64,000 nucleotides of DNA from Marinobacter psychrophilus (GCF_001043175.1 NZ_CP011494.1:1488001-1552000); one strand, 5' to 3'. Shown: positions 23,317 through 33,890, counted from the first letter of the stretch. Notes: generated from the letters alone by a model not told the origin. Numbers and translations are program-made.

Positions 23317-23390
23317 AGTCTTAATGAGTGTTTTATAAGCATTGGACGCCAACCGTACAATCAACGCTCACTGGCAACCCGGAAACTGTT

Positions 23391-23699
23391 ATGGCTGAGC
23401 CGTCTCCAAGCACTTTTTTTTCGCCCATCAAACTTATCTGGGCCTTTATTATTGTGCTGGTTTTGCTACTGCAGGTACGCTTGTGGATCGGTGAGGGTAG
23501 TTTTGCCCAAGTTTGGGCGCTGGAACAGGCCATTGCAGAGCAGCAAGAGGACAATGACACGCTGGCGACACGCAACGAACGGTTGTACGCGGAAGTACGT
23601 AACCTGCGCAATGAGCAGGGTGCGGTGGAAGAAAGAGCGCGTATCGATCTGGGATTGATTCGTAATGATGAAACCTTCTTTTTGGTGGTCGACCAATAA
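23391..23699 (+). CDS. ftsB: Cell division protein FtsB
   Basis: This 102-residue bitopic protein starts at the ATG at 23391. An upstream ATG would add an unlikely N-terminal tail. It has a short cytoplasmic end, one membrane helix (LIWAFIIVLVLLLQVRLWIG) and a periplasmic coiled coil (VWALEQAIAEQQEDNDTLAT and on) ending in EERARIDLGLIRNDETFF, the conserved FtsB tail. It joins FtsL and FtsQ in the divisome to activate septal wall synthesis. It precedes ispD, as usual in gammaproteobacteria. Confidence 0.93.
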   Translation: MAEPSPSTFFSPIKLIWAFIIVLVLLLQVRLWIGEGSFAQVWALEQAIAEQQEDNDTLATRNERLYAEVRNLRNEQGAVEERARIDLGLIRNDETFFLVVDQ

Positions 23700-23737
23700 C
23701 CTCAGCTTTCTGCTCCTCAACCACGGCGCCATGGCCC

Positions 23738-24439
23738 ATGCCTGAAGCTTCTCTTTGGCTGATTGTTCCTGCTGCAGGCGTTGGTCAGCGCATGGCGGCT
23801 GCTTGCCCAAAACAGTATCTGCGCGTTGATAGTGAATACATATTGGATATAACCCTGCGGCGTTTGCTGGCCGCGTTGCCGGCGGCAGGGTGTATAGTGC
23901 CGCTAAGCTCCACTGATATTTGGTGGCCCAGCACGAACGCAAGCTCTGACGGCCGAATTGCAACGTGCGCCGGCGGTAACGAGCGTGCCAATTCGGTGCT
24001 GAATGCGCTGCAGGCATTGGCGCCAACGGCCAAAAATGAAGACTGGGTGTTGGTGCATGACGCGGCTCGCCCCTGCGTGGCGTCTGACGATCTTAAACGG
24101 CTGTTAAAAAAAGTGGGCGCTCACAGTGTGGGTGGCCTGCTAGCTTCACCGGTTACTGACACCCTCAAGATGGCAAGCCCCCAAGCGCCGAATACGGTTT
24201 CATCAACCATTGACCGCCGCCATCTGTGGCGCGCGCTAACTCCGCAAGTGTTCCGCTACGGTCTGTTGCGTGATGCCTTACAAGGGGCGTTAAATCAAGG
24301 TGTTGCAATAACTGACGAGGCCGCAGCGATGGAACAGGCTGGCCATAGGCCGCTGTTGGTGGAAGGGCGGTCGGATAATATCAAAATCACCGTGCCTGCG
24401 GATTTGGCGTTGGCCGGCTTCATTCTTGGCCAGTTGTAA
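23738..24439 (+). CDS. ispD: 2-C-methyl-D-erythritol 4-phosphate cytidylyltransferase
   Basis: The 233-residue enzyme transfers CMP onto methylerythritol phosphate in the non-mevalonate isoprenoid pathway. The nucleotide-binding loop is IVPAAGVGQRMAAACPKQYL near residue 10. Later blocks are WVLVHDAARPCV near 105, the TLKMAS stretch and ITDEAAAMEQAGHRP. The segment around residues 45-75 is more divergent than usual (the CIVPLSSTDIW area). ispF follows after 24 bases. Confidence 0.95.
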   Translation: MPEASLWLIVPAAGVGQRMAAACPKQYLRVDSEYILDITLRRLLAALPAAGCIVPLSSTDIWWPSTNASSDGRIATCAGGNERANSVLNALQALAPTAKNEDWVLVHDAARPCVASDDLKRLLKKVGAHSVGGLLASPVTDTLKMASPQAPNTVSSTIDRRHLWRALTPQVFRYGLLRDALQGALNQGVAITDEAAAMEQAGHRPLLVEGRSDNIKITVPADLALAGFILGQL

Positions 24440-24463
24440 TGTGGTCATCTGAACGGAATTAGT

Positions 24464-24943
24464 ATGCGAATTGGTCAGGGCTTTGATGTTCACGCTTTTT
24501 GTGAAGGCGACAGGATTATTTTGGGGGGTATCAGTATTCCCTATAGTCGGGGTTTGAAGGCTCATTCTGACGGCGACGTGCTGCTGCACGCGTTGGCGGA
24601 TGCGCTGCTTGGCGCTCTTGCGCTCGGTGATATTGGCCACCTGTTCCCGGACACCAGCGCCGACTGGGCCGGTGCGGACAGTCGTGATCTGCTGCGTCGC
24701 GTCATGCAGCGGGTTCAGGAACTGAATTACAGCGTGGTGAATGTGGATGTCACCATCATCGCCCAGGCGCCTAAAATGGCGCCTCACATCAACGCCATGC
24801 GCGTGAATATTGCACAAGACCTGAACATTACCGCCAGTCAGGTCAGTGTGAAAGCCACCACCAGCGAACAGCTGGGTTTTACCGGCCGCGGGGAGGGTAT
24901 TGCCTGCCAGGCGATTTGCCTGCTGCAAGCGCAAAACTTATGA
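24464..24943 (+). CDS. ispF: 2-C-methyl-D-erythritol 2,4-cyclodiphosphate synthase
   Basis: At 159 residues this is full length. The metal-binding signature is [11 protein letters not shown], with Asp and His near residues 8-10, and [20 protein letters not shown] supplies the third ligand. The C-terminal region has [20 protein letters not shown], with the conserved TTSE loop. It cyclises the CDP-methylerythritol phosphate product in the same isoprenoid pathway as ispD. The stop overlaps the truD start (ATGA), indicating coupling. Confidence 0.97.
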   Translation: MRIGQGFDVHAFCEGDRIILGGISIPYSRGLKAHSDGDVLLHALADALLGALALGDIGHLFPDTSADWAGADSRDLLRRVMQRVQELNYSVVNVDVTIIAQAPKMAPHINAMRVNIAQDLNITASQVSVKATTSEQLGFTGRGEGIACQAICLLQAQNL

Positions 24944-26031
24944 ATGATACTCAAAACACTACTCCAGTCCCGGTGCAGGGCCATAATTGGCGCCTGCAAT
25001 GGCCATCATCTACCGGCAAGTGCGCGGCCAGTGCCGATGTTAAACACTGTGCAGACGACTTCCAGGTTAGTGAAGTTCTGGACAAGGCCAGCATTCAAGG
25101 CGAAAACGGCAGCGGAAACGCCGGCGAGCACTTATGCTTGCGGTTGCAAAAAACCGGCGATAATACCGAATATGTCGCCCGTGAGTTGGCAGCGATGGCA
25201 GATTTACGCCCCTTTGACGTGAGTTTTTGCGGACTCAAAGATCGCCATGCCGTGACATGGCAGTGGTTCAGCCTCTATCGCCCTGGCCAGAATGACAGCG
25301 ATGCAGATTTTATCGCCAGCGTCAGCGAACACTGGCCAGTAACAGACAGTTGTCGCAGTGCGAGCAAATTGCGCCGCGGTGATCACAGCGGTAATAGCTT
25401 TCGTATAATTCTGCGCAATGTGGCTGGTGAGCAAAGCGTTATCGATCAGGCACTAGAGCGTTTGACACGGCCCGGCGCGCCCAATTATTTTGGTCCCCAG
25501 CGCTTTGGCCATAATGGCACCAATTTGGACAACGCGTTGTTGTTGAATCCGCGCTCGTTGAATCGTCCCGCCAAGGGTCGTGGCAAAGGTCGGGGTCGTG
25601 GCGGCCGTAGCAGTCAAGATTCGAAAAATGTATTGTATTTTTCCGCTGCCCGCTCGTGGCTGTTTAATGAAGTGCTGGCCGCGCGCGTCAACAATGGTAG
25701 CTGGTGCCAGTCCATGGCTGGCGAGCCGGATGAGCAGAAGGTCACAGGTCCGCTGTGGGGCGATGGTGGTACCCGCGCGACCGGCGAACAGGAACAGCTT
25801 GAGCGCTCGGCGGTGGCAGCCAACCCACAGTTAGCCGCGCTTTTTGGCAGCACGCGCATGCAGCCGGAGCGCAGACCCCTGCAACTGGTGCCGCAAAACC
25901 TGAATTGGGAATGGCAAGACAGCACCACACTGGCCATCGAATTTACGTTGGGCGCTGGCCAGTATGCAACAACGCTGTTGGCAGACGTTTTTGCGTTGCA
26001 GGATCTTGCCCTGAGTCGGCTTAACGAATAA
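24940..26031 (+). CDS. truD: tRNA pseudouridine(13) synthase
   Basis: The ATG overlapping the ispF stop gives 363 residues. The catalytic aspartate is in [16 protein letters not shown] near residue 100. Other family blocks are [17 protein letters not shown] and [20 protein letters not shown]. It makes pseudouridine 13 in tRNA-Glu. Odd feature: between the conserved [11 protein letters not shown] and [11 protein letters not shown] lies an Arg/Gly-rich insert ([17 protein letters not shown], near residues 210-226) where E. coli has a short loop. surE follows after 20 bases. Confidence 0.95.
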   Translation: MNDTQNTTPVPVQGHNWRLQWPSSTGKCAASADVKHCADDFQVSEVLDKASIQGENGSGNAGEHLCLRLQKTGDNTEYVARELAAMADLRPFDVSFCGLKDRHAVTWQWFSLYRPGQNDSDADFIASVSEHWPVTDSCRSASKLRRGDHSGNSFRIILRNVAGEQSVIDQALERLTRPGAPNYFGPQRFGHNGTNLDNALLLNPRSLNRPAKGRGKGRGRGGRSSQDSKNVLYFSAARSWLFNEVLAARVNNGSWCQSMAGEPDEQKVTGPLWGDGGTRATGEQEQLERSAVAANPQLAALFGSTRMQPERRPLQLVPQNLNWEWQDSTTLAIEFTLGAGQYATTLLADVFALQDLALSRLNE

Positions 26032-26051
26032 CAAATCTATGGAGCACTAAG

Positions 26052-26822
26052 GTGCGAATACTGTTATCCAATGATGACGGCGTACACTCGCCGGGGCTAA
26101 TTGCCCTTTACGAAGGTTTACAAGGCCTAGGTGAGCTGCATGTTGTGGCTCCTGATCGAGACCACAGCGGCGCCAGCAATTCGCTGACCCTGAAGCGCCC
26201 GTTGACGGTGGAAGAGCATCCAAATGGCTTTTACTCGGTAGATGGCACGCCAACAGACTGTGTCCATCTTGCGGTCAACGGTTTGTTCGACCAACCCTTT
26301 GACCGGGTCGTGTCGGGCATCAACACCCACGCCAATCTGGGTGATGACATTATTTATTCTGGTACCGTTGCGGCGGCCACCGAAGGCCGTCATTTGGGAC
26401 TCCCGGCGATTGCCGTTTCGCTCGTTAATGACGGTCGGTTTCATTACGACACCGCCGCAAGGGTGATTGCTACGCTGCTGAAATTCCATAAGCCCATGGA
26501 CCTTGGGCCGCGTTCCATTCTGAATGTAAACGTACCGGATTTGCCTTGGATCGAACTGTCCGGATTCCGCGTAACGCGTCTGGGCTCCCGTGAACGGGCC
26601 GAGGGTGCGGTACCAATGACCTGCCCCCGCGGCAAAAAGCGTTATTGGATAGGTGCTGCTGGTAACGGCGGTGATGCAGGTCCCGGCACTGATTTTCACG
26701 CCATTTCTCAAGGCTACGTGTCTATTACGCCGGTGCATATCGACATGACTCGGCACCAAGTGATGTCTAGCCTGCGTGACTGGGTTGGAGCGCTGGAAGA
26801 CAGCTCAGGAAAGACACAATGA
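26052..26822 (+). CDS. surE: 5'/3'-nucleotidase SurE
   Basis: This 256-residue metal-dependent nucleoside monophosphate phosphatase starts with GTG. The metal site is [16 protein letters not shown] (Asp8-Asp9). Conserved [13 protein letters not shown] and [22 protein letters not shown] follow. In E. coli relatives surE-pcm-nlpD-rpoS is a stress-survival cluster, and the same order occurs here with a DUF368 gene added. The stop overlaps the pcm start by four bases. Confidence 0.97.
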   Translation: MRILLSNDDGVHSPGLIALYEGLQGLGELHVVAPDRDHSGASNSLTLKRPLTVEEHPNGFYSVDGTPTDCVHLAVNGLFDQPFDRVVSGINTHANLGDDIIYSGTVAAATEGRHLGLPAIAVSLVNDGRFHYDTAARVIATLLKFHKPMDLGPRSILNVNVPDLPWIELSGFRVTRLGSRERAEGAVPMTCPRGKKRYWIGAAGNGGDAGPGTDFHAISQGYVSITPVHIDMTRHQVMSSLRDWVGALEDSSGKTQ

Positions 26823-27475
26823 GCGCGCACATGCAAGGAATAGGCATGACGTCCAGGCGCACCCGCCTGCGCCTGATCCAGCGCCTAAAAGACAAAGGCA
26901 TCTCGTCACCACAGGTGTTAGACGCCATAGCCGAGGTTCCACGCCATATTTTTCTCGATGAAGCTTTGGCGCACAGAGCCTATGAAGATACCGCTTTGCC
27001 GATTGGCCACAACCAGACCTTGTCGCAACCTTATATTGTTGCCCGTATGACCGAATTGTTATACGGCCACCAACCGAAGAAAGTGTTGGAATTGGGTACC
27101 GGCTCTGGCTATCAGACTGCGGTGCTGTGTAATTTGTTTGCCGAGGTGTTCAGCGTTGAACGCATAAAATCACTTCAGGACCGAGCAAGGGAGCGCCTAC
27201 GCGATCTAAAGTGTCGCAACGCTGTGCTGCGCCACGCTGATGGTGGTATGGGCTGGCCCGAACGTGGCCCGTACGACGGCATTATTGTAACCGCCGCACC
27301 CACCGAGGTCCCCACCGAGCTGTTGCAACAGCTTGCTGACAATGGTGTTCTGATCTCCCCGGTGGGGGCTGAACGACAGATACTGGTTCAAATTGTGCGC
27401 CGTGGCGATCGTTTTGAACGCACGGAATTGGAAGCGGTCAAGTTTGTACCTTTGTTGAGCGGAGTGGTGCGCTGA
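26819..27475 (+). CDS. pcm: Protein-L-isoaspartate O-methyltransferase
   Basis: The 218-residue enzyme uses S-adenosylmethionine to repair isoaspartyl residues in aged proteins. The PCMT hallmark [20 protein letters not shown] lies near residue 62. The AdoMet motif [15 protein letters not shown] lies near 90, and post-motif I is [10 protein letters not shown]. The C-terminus [20 protein letters not shown] is typical. The start overlaps surE (ATGA), and an internal ATG at residue 10 ([10 protein letters not shown]) is an alternative start. Confidence 0.96.
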   Translation: MSAHMQGIGMTSRRTRLRLIQRLKDKGISSPQVLDAIAEVPRHIFLDEALAHRAYEDTALPIGHNQTLSQPYIVARMTELLYGHQPKKVLELGTGSGYQTAVLCNLFAEVFSVERIKSLQDRARERLRDLKCRNAVLRHADGGMGWPERGPYDGIIVTAAPTEVPTELLQQLADNGVLISPVGAERQILVQIVRRGDRFERTELEAVKFVPLLSGVVR

Positions 27476-28464
27476 TGCGTCAAACGTCGCCCACTTTGCG
27501 GACGAATGAGAAGACCGTAGCGTTGCGTTCCCAGGGTTTGCCGTCGGTTTTTCTGCGGGGGCTGGCCATGGGCGCGGCCGACATAGTGCCTGGCGTTTCT
27601 GGTGGCACGATTGCGTTTATTTCCGGTATTTATTTTCGCCTGCTGGCAGCGGTAAATGCAGTGCCAAAAGCACTTTTGACTGACTTGATTCGGGGCCGTG
27701 TCGCCGTTTTCTGGCAGGTCTGCGATGGCAGTTTTTTGATGACCCTGCTCGGTGGCATCGTGTTCAGCATTGCCACTTTGGCATCAGCGATCAGCTACCT
27801 ATTGACCACCTTTCCGATCTTACTGTGGAGTTTTTTCTTCGGACTGATTTTGGCCTCCGTGTGGCACGTCGGGCGTGAAGTTCGCCAGTATCATTGGCGC
27901 CTGGTGCTGCCATTATTGGCGGGTATTGCCTTTGCGTGGTGGATAACCAGCTTGCCGGCCATGGCCGCTGAGCCCTCGGTGCCCATGTTTCTGTTTGCAG
28001 GCGCCATCGCCATTTGTGCGATGATTCTACCGGGCATTTCCGGCAGTTTTATTTTGGTTATTATGGGTATGTATGTGCCAGTGCTCAGCGCCATAAAGGG
28101 CTTTGACGTTGGGTTGCTGTTGCTGTTTGTTGGCGGTTGTGTCGTCGGTCTTTTTTCTATTGCTCGCGTTATTACTTGGGCCTTTGACCGTTTTCACGAC
28201 ACTGTTCTGGCACTGTTGATCGGATTTATGCTGGGTGCGTTGAACAAGGTCTGGCCCTGGAAAGAAACTCTGAGCTGGCGGATTAACAGCGCTGGAGAAC
28301 AGGTGCCCGTGCACGAAGTCAGCATTAGCCCTGCATTTTATGCCAATCTTAATGGTCTGGATCCACTTGTTTTCCAAGCCTTACTGATGGCCGTGGCGGG
28401 CATTCTGCTAGTGCTGGTGGTGGAGTGGTTGGGGCTGCGTTTTGGTGGGTGTAAACGCTCCTAA
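27475..28464 (+). CDS. DUF368 undecaprenyl-phosphate translocase family protein
   Basis: This 329-residue polytopic protein has about eight to ten membrane helices and the DUF368 signatures GLAMGAADIVPGVSGGTIAF near residue 30 and ICAMILPGISGSFILVIMG near 180, related glycine-rich repeats on opposite halves. DUF368 (PopT) proteins were shown in 2023 to return undecaprenyl phosphate across the inner membrane for reuse in wall and surface polymer synthesis. It overlaps the pcm stop (tgATG) and precedes nlpD. A 7-bp inverted repeat (28465-28471 with 28499-28505) follows the stop, without a T tract. Confidence 0.88.
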   Translation: MRQTSPTLRTNEKTVALRSQGLPSVFLRGLAMGAADIVPGVSGGTIAFISGIYFRLLAAVNAVPKALLTDLIRGRVAVFWQVCDGSFLMTLLGGIVFSIATLASAISYLLTTFPILLWSFFFGLILASVWHVGREVRQYHWRLVLPLLAGIAFAWWITSLPAMAAEPSVPMFLFAGAIAICAMILPGISGSFILVIMGMYVPVLSAIKGFDVGLLLLFVGGCVVGLFSIARVITWAFDRFHDTVLALLIGFMLGALNKVWPWKETLSWRINSAGEQVPVHEVSISPAFYANLNGLDPLVFQALLMAVAGILLVLVVEWLGLRFGGCKRS

Positions 28465-28651
28465 ATGTTACGAAATGTAAAAGACACTGTTCCCCTGGGT
28501 AACATGAGTGCCCGTAAAGCCTGTTATGCCAGTTAGAAAATAACCGCAACAATAGTGGCTTACAGCGAATATCCCGAAACTACTTAGACACCGGCGCGGG
28601 CTTGCATTATTGTTAAGCCGACTATTTCATAACCGCATCGGTACCTATGTC

Positions 28652-29458
28652 GTGATTTCCCAGCTTCGCGTTTTTTTCAACTACCCAGTCGCAGCTCTGT
28701 TGTGGCTAACGTTGATGCTGGGCGGTTGCAATACGGCGGCGCTGTATCAGGACGACATTTATAACCCCCCGGTGTATTGGGGTCAGCACATGGTCAAGTC
28801 CGGGGAAACCCTGTACGGCATTGCCTGGCGCTATGGTCGCAATTATCGGGAGCTGGGTAACGCAAATGGTTTGCGAGCACCTTGGACTATTCTACCGGGT
28901 CAGATGTTGCGTCTTGACAAGCGTGGCCGAGCGCCTACTACAGCGGTTGCAGGGTCTGGGGGCAAGCGCAGCGCAGCGGCAGTAACGAGCAGTAGCGCCC
29001 AAGATCCCAAGCCGACCGGACAACCTGTGATTAGCCGAAAGCCTAATACAAGCGCGCCTTTGGCGTCGCAGACCCAGACCGTTGCCGATATAAAATGGCG
29101 GTGGCCTCACTCTGGCACTGTAATTGCTAACTTCTCAGCATCCGGGAAAGTCAACAAAGGGATTGATATTGCCGGAGAATCCGGCGACTCTGTACGGGCT
29201 GCTGCTGGCGGAAGTGTGGTCTACGCAGGCAGTGGTTTGCTGGGTTATGGCAACCTTGTAATCGTTAATCACAGCGAACAGTATCTCAGCGCTTACGGAC
29301 ACAACCGGAAAATATTGGTTAAAGAAGGGGCGAACGTTCAGGCTGGTCAGATAATTGCCGAATTGGGCAGCAGTGGCGCAGGGCGGCCAATGTTGCATTT
29401 TGAAATACGAAAAAATGGCAACCCAGTAAATCCAGCATATTATTTACCAGCGCGGTAG
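28652..29458 (+). CDS. nlpD: LysM / degenerate M23 lipoprotein NlpD
   Basis: The start is uncertain. A GTG at 28652 gives a normal lipoprotein signal with lipobox LGGC; a TTG at 28610 adds 14 residues. After the signal come a LysM domain (MVKSGETLYGIAWRYGRNY), a low-complexity Ala/Ser/Thr linker and a LytM domain near the end. The peptidase metal ligands are missing: the first His position reads NKGIDIAG and the HxH motif reads MLHFEIR. As with E. coli NlpD it should be an activator of amidase AmiC rather than an enzyme. rpoS follows after 175 bases. Confidence 0.9.
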   Translation: MISQLRVFFNYPVAALLWLTLMLGGCNTAALYQDDIYNPPVYWGQHMVKSGETLYGIAWRYGRNYRELGNANGLRAPWTILPGQMLRLDKRGRAPTTAVAGSGGKRSAAAVTSSSAQDPKPTGQPVISRKPNTSAPLASQTQTVADIKWRWPHSGTVIANFSASGKVNKGIDIAGESGDSVRAAAGGSVVYAGSGLLGYGNLVIVNHSEQYLSAYGHNRKILVKEGANVQAGQIIAELGSSGAGRPMLHFEIRKNGNPVNPAYYLPAR

Positions 29459-29633
29459 ACTAGGGAATAATAGGTAAAGAAACGTACACGCACACAAAAT
29501 AATAATGAAACAACAGCGGCCAAGGTGGCCATGAATTGATGTCCTGAATACGACCACGAATAGAACGGCACGCCCGACCTAATAAACAAAATACGGGCGC
29601 TGTCCAGGATCATTTAGAGGCGGGGCAAACAGA

Positions 29634-30635
29634 ATGTCACAATATCAGGAAGACTTGATTGTCGATCGCGTCGAGCAGTCCGAAGACGCTGAAAAGAAGA
29701 AACCAAAATCCGGAGATACAGCCTCACCGCGCAAGGTTACCAACAAAACAACCGCGAAACCTGCTGGTCGTCCGGCGAGCAGTCGTTATTACAGCAGCAG
29801 CAAGCAGCTGGATGCCACACAGCTTTACCTCAACGAAATAGGCTTTTCGCCGCTGCTTACCCCTGAAGAAGAAGTATACTTTGCACGCCTGGCCCGAAAA
29901 GGCGAGGAAGCAGGTCGTAAACGCATGATCGAAAGCAACTTGCGGCTGGTTGTAAAAATCGCCCGGCGCTATGTGAATCGCGGTTTGACTCTGTTGGATC
30001 TGATCGAAGAAGGTAACCTTGGTTTGATTCGCGCGGTTGAGAAGTTTGATCCAGAGCGCGGGTTTCGCTTCTCTACCTATGCCACCTGGTGGATTCGCCA
30101 AACCATCGAACGCGGTATCATGAACCAGACCCGCACTATTCGCTTGCCCATTCACGTGGTGAAAGAACTCAACCTTTATCTGCGGGCGGCCCGCGAGCTG
30201 ACCCAGCAACTAGACCACGAACCCACAGCTGAAGAAATTGCTCGTAAGGTCGACAAACCGGTCAAAGATGTTAAACGCATGCTTGGGTTGAACGAGCGCG
30301 TTGCTTCCATGGACACGCCGATTGGCGCCGGTGGTGAAAAATCCCTTCTGGATACGGTAGCCGACGAAGGCGCATCAGATCCCGCCGACGTACTGCAGGA
30401 CAACAACATTTCGGTTTGCCTGCAACAGTGGATTGACCAACTTAGCGAAAAACAGCAGGAAGTGCTGGCGCGCCGTTTTGGTTTGCGTGGCTATCCTATT
30501 AGTACGCTAGAAGAAGTTGGGCAAGAAATTGGACTGACCCGAGAACGAGTGCGCCAGATCCAAGTGGAAGCTCTACGTAGGCTGCGCGAGATATTGGAAA
30601 AAGAAGGACTAACTGGAAATCTTTTATTTCAGTAG
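29634..30635 (+). CDS. rpoS: RNA polymerase sigma factor RpoS
   Basis: The 333-residue sigma-38 has a charged N-terminal tail, region 1.2 ([21 protein letters not shown]), region 2 ([20 protein letters not shown], then [17 protein letters not shown]), region 3 and region 4 ([20 protein letters not shown], then [17 protein letters not shown]). It directs stationary-phase and general stress transcription. In related bacteria its main promoter lies inside nlpD; I could not place one here. It converges on nth with a 60-base gap. Confidence 0.97.
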   Translation: MSQYQEDLIVDRVEQSEDAEKKKPKSGDTASPRKVTNKTTAKPAGRPASSRYYSSSKQLDATQLYLNEIGFSPLLTPEEEVYFARLARKGEEAGRKRMIESNLRLVVKIARRYVNRGLTLLDLIEEGNLGLIRAVEKFDPERGFRFSTYATWWIRQTIERGIMNQTRTIRLPIHVVKELNLYLRAARELTQQLDHEPTAEEIARKVDKPVKDVKRMLGLNERVASMDTPIGAGGEKSLLDTVADEGASDPADVLQDNNISVCLQQWIDQLSEKQQEVLARRFGLRGYPISTLEEVGQEIGLTRERVRQIQVEALRRLREILEKEGLTGNLLFQ

Positions 30636-30695
30636 CCGTCAGGGCTGCCAGCACCGCTCAGGTGTCGGTAGCCGGGCCTGATCGAGTATCGTGGA

Positions 30696-31334
30696 TCATA
30701 TATAGTCGCGTTTGTCCTTGAACTCGCACAAATCTTCAATGAGACAAGCACCGCACCGAGGTTTTCGGGCGATGCAGGTATAGCGCCCGTGCAGAATAAG
30801 CCAGTGATGGGCATCCAGCAAAAACTCCTGCGGTACCAGGCGTATCAAACGCTTTTCCACGTCCAGCACGTTCTTGCCTGGAGCAATACCGGTACGGTTA
30901 GATACTCGGAATATGTGAGTATCTACGGCCATGGCGATTTGACCGAAGGCGGTGTTCAGCACCACATTGGCGGTTTTGCGGCCAACACCGGGCAATGCTT
31001 CCAGTTCTTCCCGGGTTTGCGGTACTTGGCTTTCGTGCCGGTCGATCAGCGCGCGACATGTTTTGATCACGTTTTCGGCTTTGCTGTTAAATAGGCCAAT
31101 GGTTTTTATGTATTTCTTAAGGCCATCCACGCCCAGGGCAAAAATGGCCTCAGGGGTGTTCGCAATCGGATACAGTTTATTGGTGGCTTTGTTCACGCCT
31201 ACATCGGTGGCCTGCGCCGAAAGGATGACCGCAATCAGCAATTCAAAATCGGAGCTGTAGCTCAGCTCGGTGACCGGCTTGGGATTTTCTTCCCGCAAAC
31301 GGCGAAATATTTCTGTGCGTTTCTGTTTGTTCAT
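30696..31334 (-). CDS. nth: Endonuclease III
   Basis: The 212-residue bifunctional DNA glycosylase/AP lyase removes oxidised pyrimidines. The helix-hairpin-helix with its catalytic lysine context is LEALPGVGRKTANVVLNTAFG near residue 112. The catalytic Asp lies in AVDTHIFRVSNRTGI. The [4Fe-4S] loop at the C-terminus has the C-x6-C-x2-C-x5-C spacing (CIARKPRC, GAC, LIEDLC). It ends the rsxABCDGE-nth run, 81 bases after rsxE, the usual gammaproteobacterial order. Confidence 0.97.
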   Translation of the reverse strand: MNKQKRTEIFRRLREENPKPVTELSYSSDFELLIAVILSAQATDVGVNKATNKLYPIANTPEAIFALGVDGLKKYIKTIGLFNSKAENVIKTCRALIDRHESQVPQTREELEALPGVGRKTANVVLNTAFGQIAMAVDTHIFRVSNRTGIAPGKNVLDVEKRLIRLVPQEFLLDAHHWLILHGRYTCIARKPRCGACLIEDLCEFKDKRDYI

Positions 31335-31415
31335 AACCGTTGTTCGATCAAGTGGGTGTTGTGCCAGGCGAGGTTACACCTGCAATCTATCGTTCGTTGT
31401 TTGTCATTATTTTTA

Positions 31416-32132
31416 TTACGAAAGGCTGCCAGTAACTCGCACCCGTTTAGTGCCGGCGCTAACGGTTTTAACTTGCGCGGCTTTGCGTTTTTCTTCAATG
31501 CGACTGTCAATCACGTTTTTCAGTGCAATCAGCAGGCCCAGGCCCATAAATGCTCCGGGTGGTAGCATCATAAACAGCATGTTGGGGTAATCCGCAAACG
31601 GGCGCAGTGTCCATTCGGCGGCCATGGGCCCCAGCAGAAGGTGCATGTCCGCGAACAGCGTGCCTTGGCCGATCAGTTCGCGCATGGCGCCCAGCATTAC
31701 CAGCACCAGCAAGAAGCCCAACCCCATCATGGCACCGTCGAGCAGCGCGAGCCCCGGAGGGTTGCGTGATGCAAAGGCGTCGGCGCGGCCCAAAATGGCG
31801 CAGTTGGTCACAATCAATGGGATGAAAATGCCCAGAATCTGATACAGCTCGTAAGTGTATGCCTGCATTAGCAGTTCGGCACAGGTTACAAACGAGGCGA
31901 TGATCATCACAAATGCCGGCAGGCGAACAGATTCGTTTACAAAGTTCCTTATCAGCGATACCGCCAGATTTGAACCCATCAATACCAGCAGTGTGGCCAG
32001 CCCCAGCCCCAGTGCGTTCACCACTGTGCTGGTGACTGCCAGCAAAGGGCATAGCCCCAAAACCTGAACTAGCGCGGGGTTATTGCTCCAAAGACCGTCG
32101 CGAATAATCTCGCGTGATGTTTTTGTTGCCAT
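31416..32132 (-). CDS. rsxE: Electron transport complex subunit RsxE
   Basis: This 238-residue integral membrane protein has six hydrophobic segments and belongs to the RnfA/RnfE/NqrDE family. The first conserved stretch is [20 protein letters not shown] and the second [22 protein letters not shown]. Together with RsxA it binds an in-membrane iron-sulfur centre through cysteines in these blocks. The complex couples electron transfer between reduced ferredoxin and NAD to ion movement, or keeps SoxR reduced. It starts six bases after rsxG. Confidence 0.95.
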   Translation of the reverse strand: MATKTSREIIRDGLWSNNPALVQVLGLCPLLAVTSTVVNALGLGLATLLVLMGSNLAVSLIRNFVNESVRLPAFVMIIASFVTCAELLMQAYTYELYQILGIFIPLIVTNCAILGRADAFASRNPPGLALLDGAMMGLGFLLVLVMLGAMRELIGQGTLFADMHLLLGPMAAEWTLRPFADYPNMLFMMLPPGAFMGLGLLIALKNVIDSRIEEKRKAAQVKTVSAGTKRVRVTGSLS

Positions 32133-32137
32133 GGCAA

Positions 32138-32833
32138 TCAGTGCTCCGGCTCGGGAAAATGACTGGCAACGGCATTGCGTTGCTCGCGGTTGCCACGCTC
32201 GACGGGCAAGCCCAGGCTTTGGCGAATTTGGGCTTGGTGTTCGCGCACATACACCAGGGTTTTGTGAACCGCCTTGACCACTGCCCGGGGGGTAATGGTG
32301 GCACCGGTGAACTGGTCAAATTCGCCGCCGTTTTTCTTTACATTCCACTGCTTGCCCGACGTATTGGCCAGCGAGTGGCCATTAAACTGGTAAACCCAAT
32401 CCGATTTTCGGGTGTCTATGCGATCCCCCAGCCCTGGTGTTTCATGGTGGCCGGTCACCCGCACACCCAATAACTCGCCAGACGGAGTAATGCCCACCAA
32501 CAGGTTGATGTCGCCGGAATAGCCGTCGGTGGCCGTGACCGGAATGATAAAGCCCACCAAGTCGCTCTGCTGACGGGCTACCCAGGCGCTAGGTGTTTCA
32601 CCGCTGTTAAGAACAGCAGCGTCTGGCAAGCTGATGGTGTCATTCAGCATGTCATTACTATGGGCGCTTTCGGGAATGATTTCGAATAGCGCAGCGGCTT
32701 CGGCCCGAGCTGTCTGCTCGGCAATACGCTCCTTGGTGACTGCCTGGGTCAGGGCGATGGTGCCACCGGTTATCACCGCGAAAAGGCCAAGGCCGATGGC
32801 GCTGCGGCTTATGGATTGAGCCATGGTTGCCAT
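32138..32833 (-). CDS. rsxG: Electron transport complex subunit RsxG
   Basis: The preferred ATG at 32833 starts four bases after the rsxD stop and gives 231 residues. A longer version overlapping rsxD is unlikely. One N-terminal membrane anchor ([19 protein letters not shown]) precedes a periplasmic FMN-binding domain. The flavin is attached covalently at the threonine in [19 protein letters not shown] near residue 180. [15 protein letters not shown] is another family block. It forms part of the Rsx/Rnf electron path. Confidence 0.94.
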   Translation of the reverse strand: MATMAQSISRSAIGLGLFAVITGGTIALTQAVTKERIAEQTARAEAAALFEIIPESAHSNDMLNDTISLPDAAVLNSGETPSAWVARQQSDLVGFIIPVTATDGYSGDINLLVGITPSGELLGVRVTGHHETPGLGDRIDTRKSDWVYQFNGHSLANTSGKQWNVKKNGGEFDQFTGATITPRAVVKAVHKTLVYVREHQAQIRQSLGLPVERGNREQRNAVASHFPEPEH

Positions 32834-32837
32834 AAAG

Positions 32838-33890
32838 TCAGCCCTGCTTCCGGGTGGGTAAACCGCGTCGGGCCTTGTGGTGACCGTAGGTGCGTGGCGG
32901 TGTGTAGTAGTCAATAAACGGCACCGCAAAGTTCATTAGCAACACGCTGAACGCTACGGCGTCTGGATAGTTGCCCCAGCTGCGTATCAGGTAAACCAGA
33001 GCGCCAATGCCCACCGCATAAATTAGCTTGCCTTGGCGGCTGGTGGCTGCCGACACCGGATCGGTGGCGATAAAGAATGCCCCCAGCATGGTGCCACCGG
33101 CCAGCAGGTGTAGAGAAAGCGGTGCATACTGGTCGGCGTTGGTGCCAAACAGCAGGCTCATGGCTACCAGCCCACCCAAAAAACCGACGGGTATGTGCCA
33201 GCTGATAATACGCAGCGCCAACAACACTAGGCCGCCTGCCAGGAAAGCTGCGTTCACCCACTCCCAGCCGCGAGCGACAAAGTTGCCAAAGGTGGGGTGA
33301 ACCGTAATTTCCGCGGCGGTGTGGCTGCCTACCTTGTGTTTGTATTCGTCCAGCGGGGTGGCCATTGTCCAGCCGTCAACAGCGGTTTGCTGGCCCGAAG
33401 CAATGGCGCTGAGGGTTTCTCCAAACCCGGGTGCGTCCTGCCCTAGGCCGACCGGTGCGGCCCAATTGGTGGTCATCGCCAGCGGAAATGAAATCAGCAC
33501 CAGAGCGTAACCCACCATAGCCGGATTGAACGGATTGGAACCCAGGCCGCCGTAAAGCTGTTTGGCCACCACAATGGCGCTGAAAACCGCCACCGCAGAC
33601 ACCCACCAGGGCGCAAATTGCGGCAGTGATAGGCCCAGCAACAGGCCGGTTACAGCCGCCGTGTTGTCTTTCAGAAAAAACCCCACGGGCTTGCTCCGCC
33701 ATTTTAGAATGGCGGCCTCAGTAGCCAGTGCCAGCGCAATGCACCAGACCACGTTAATCAGATTACCCCAGCCAAAAAACACCGTTTGCGCCAGCAACCC
33801 CGGCACCGTGGCGATCATTACCCACAACATTATCCGCGACGTAGGGCGAGCCCGGTGGGCGTGTGGGGAAGACTGTTGCACAAGCGCCAT
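32838..33890 (-). CDS. rsxD: Electron transport complex subunit RsxD
   Basis: The 350-residue RnfD/NqrB-type membrane protein has about nine helices. Conserved blocks are [19 protein letters not shown] near the start, [20 protein letters not shown] near 130 and [19 protein letters not shown] near 270. The covalent-FMN threonine is expected in [14 protein letters not shown] near residue 180, a variant of the family SGAT motif. rsxC lies 86 bases upstream and rsxG five bases downstream. Confidence 0.94.
   Translation of the reverse strand: MALVQQSSPHAHRARPTSRIMLWVMIATVPGLLAQTVFFGWGNLINVVWCIALALATEAAILKWRSKPVGFFLKDNTAAVTGLLLGLSLPQFAPWWVSAVAVFSAIVVAKQLYGGLGSNPFNPAMVGYALVLISFPLAMTTNWAAPVGLGQDAPGFGETLSAIASGQQTAVDGWTMATPLDEYKHKVGSHTAAEITVHPTFGNFVARGWEWVNAAFLAGGLVLLALRIISWHIPVGFLGGLVAMSLLFGTNADQYAPLSLHLLAGGTMLGAFFIATDPVSAATSRQGKLIYAVGIGALVYLIRSWGNYPDAVAFSVLLMNFAVPFIDYYTPPRTYGHHKARRGLPTRKQG

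Noticed and set aside
30636..30695. Shared bidirectional terminator between rpoS and nth
   Set aside because: Only imperfect GC-rich complementarity is visible and no T or A tract flanks it, so I could not support a terminator.
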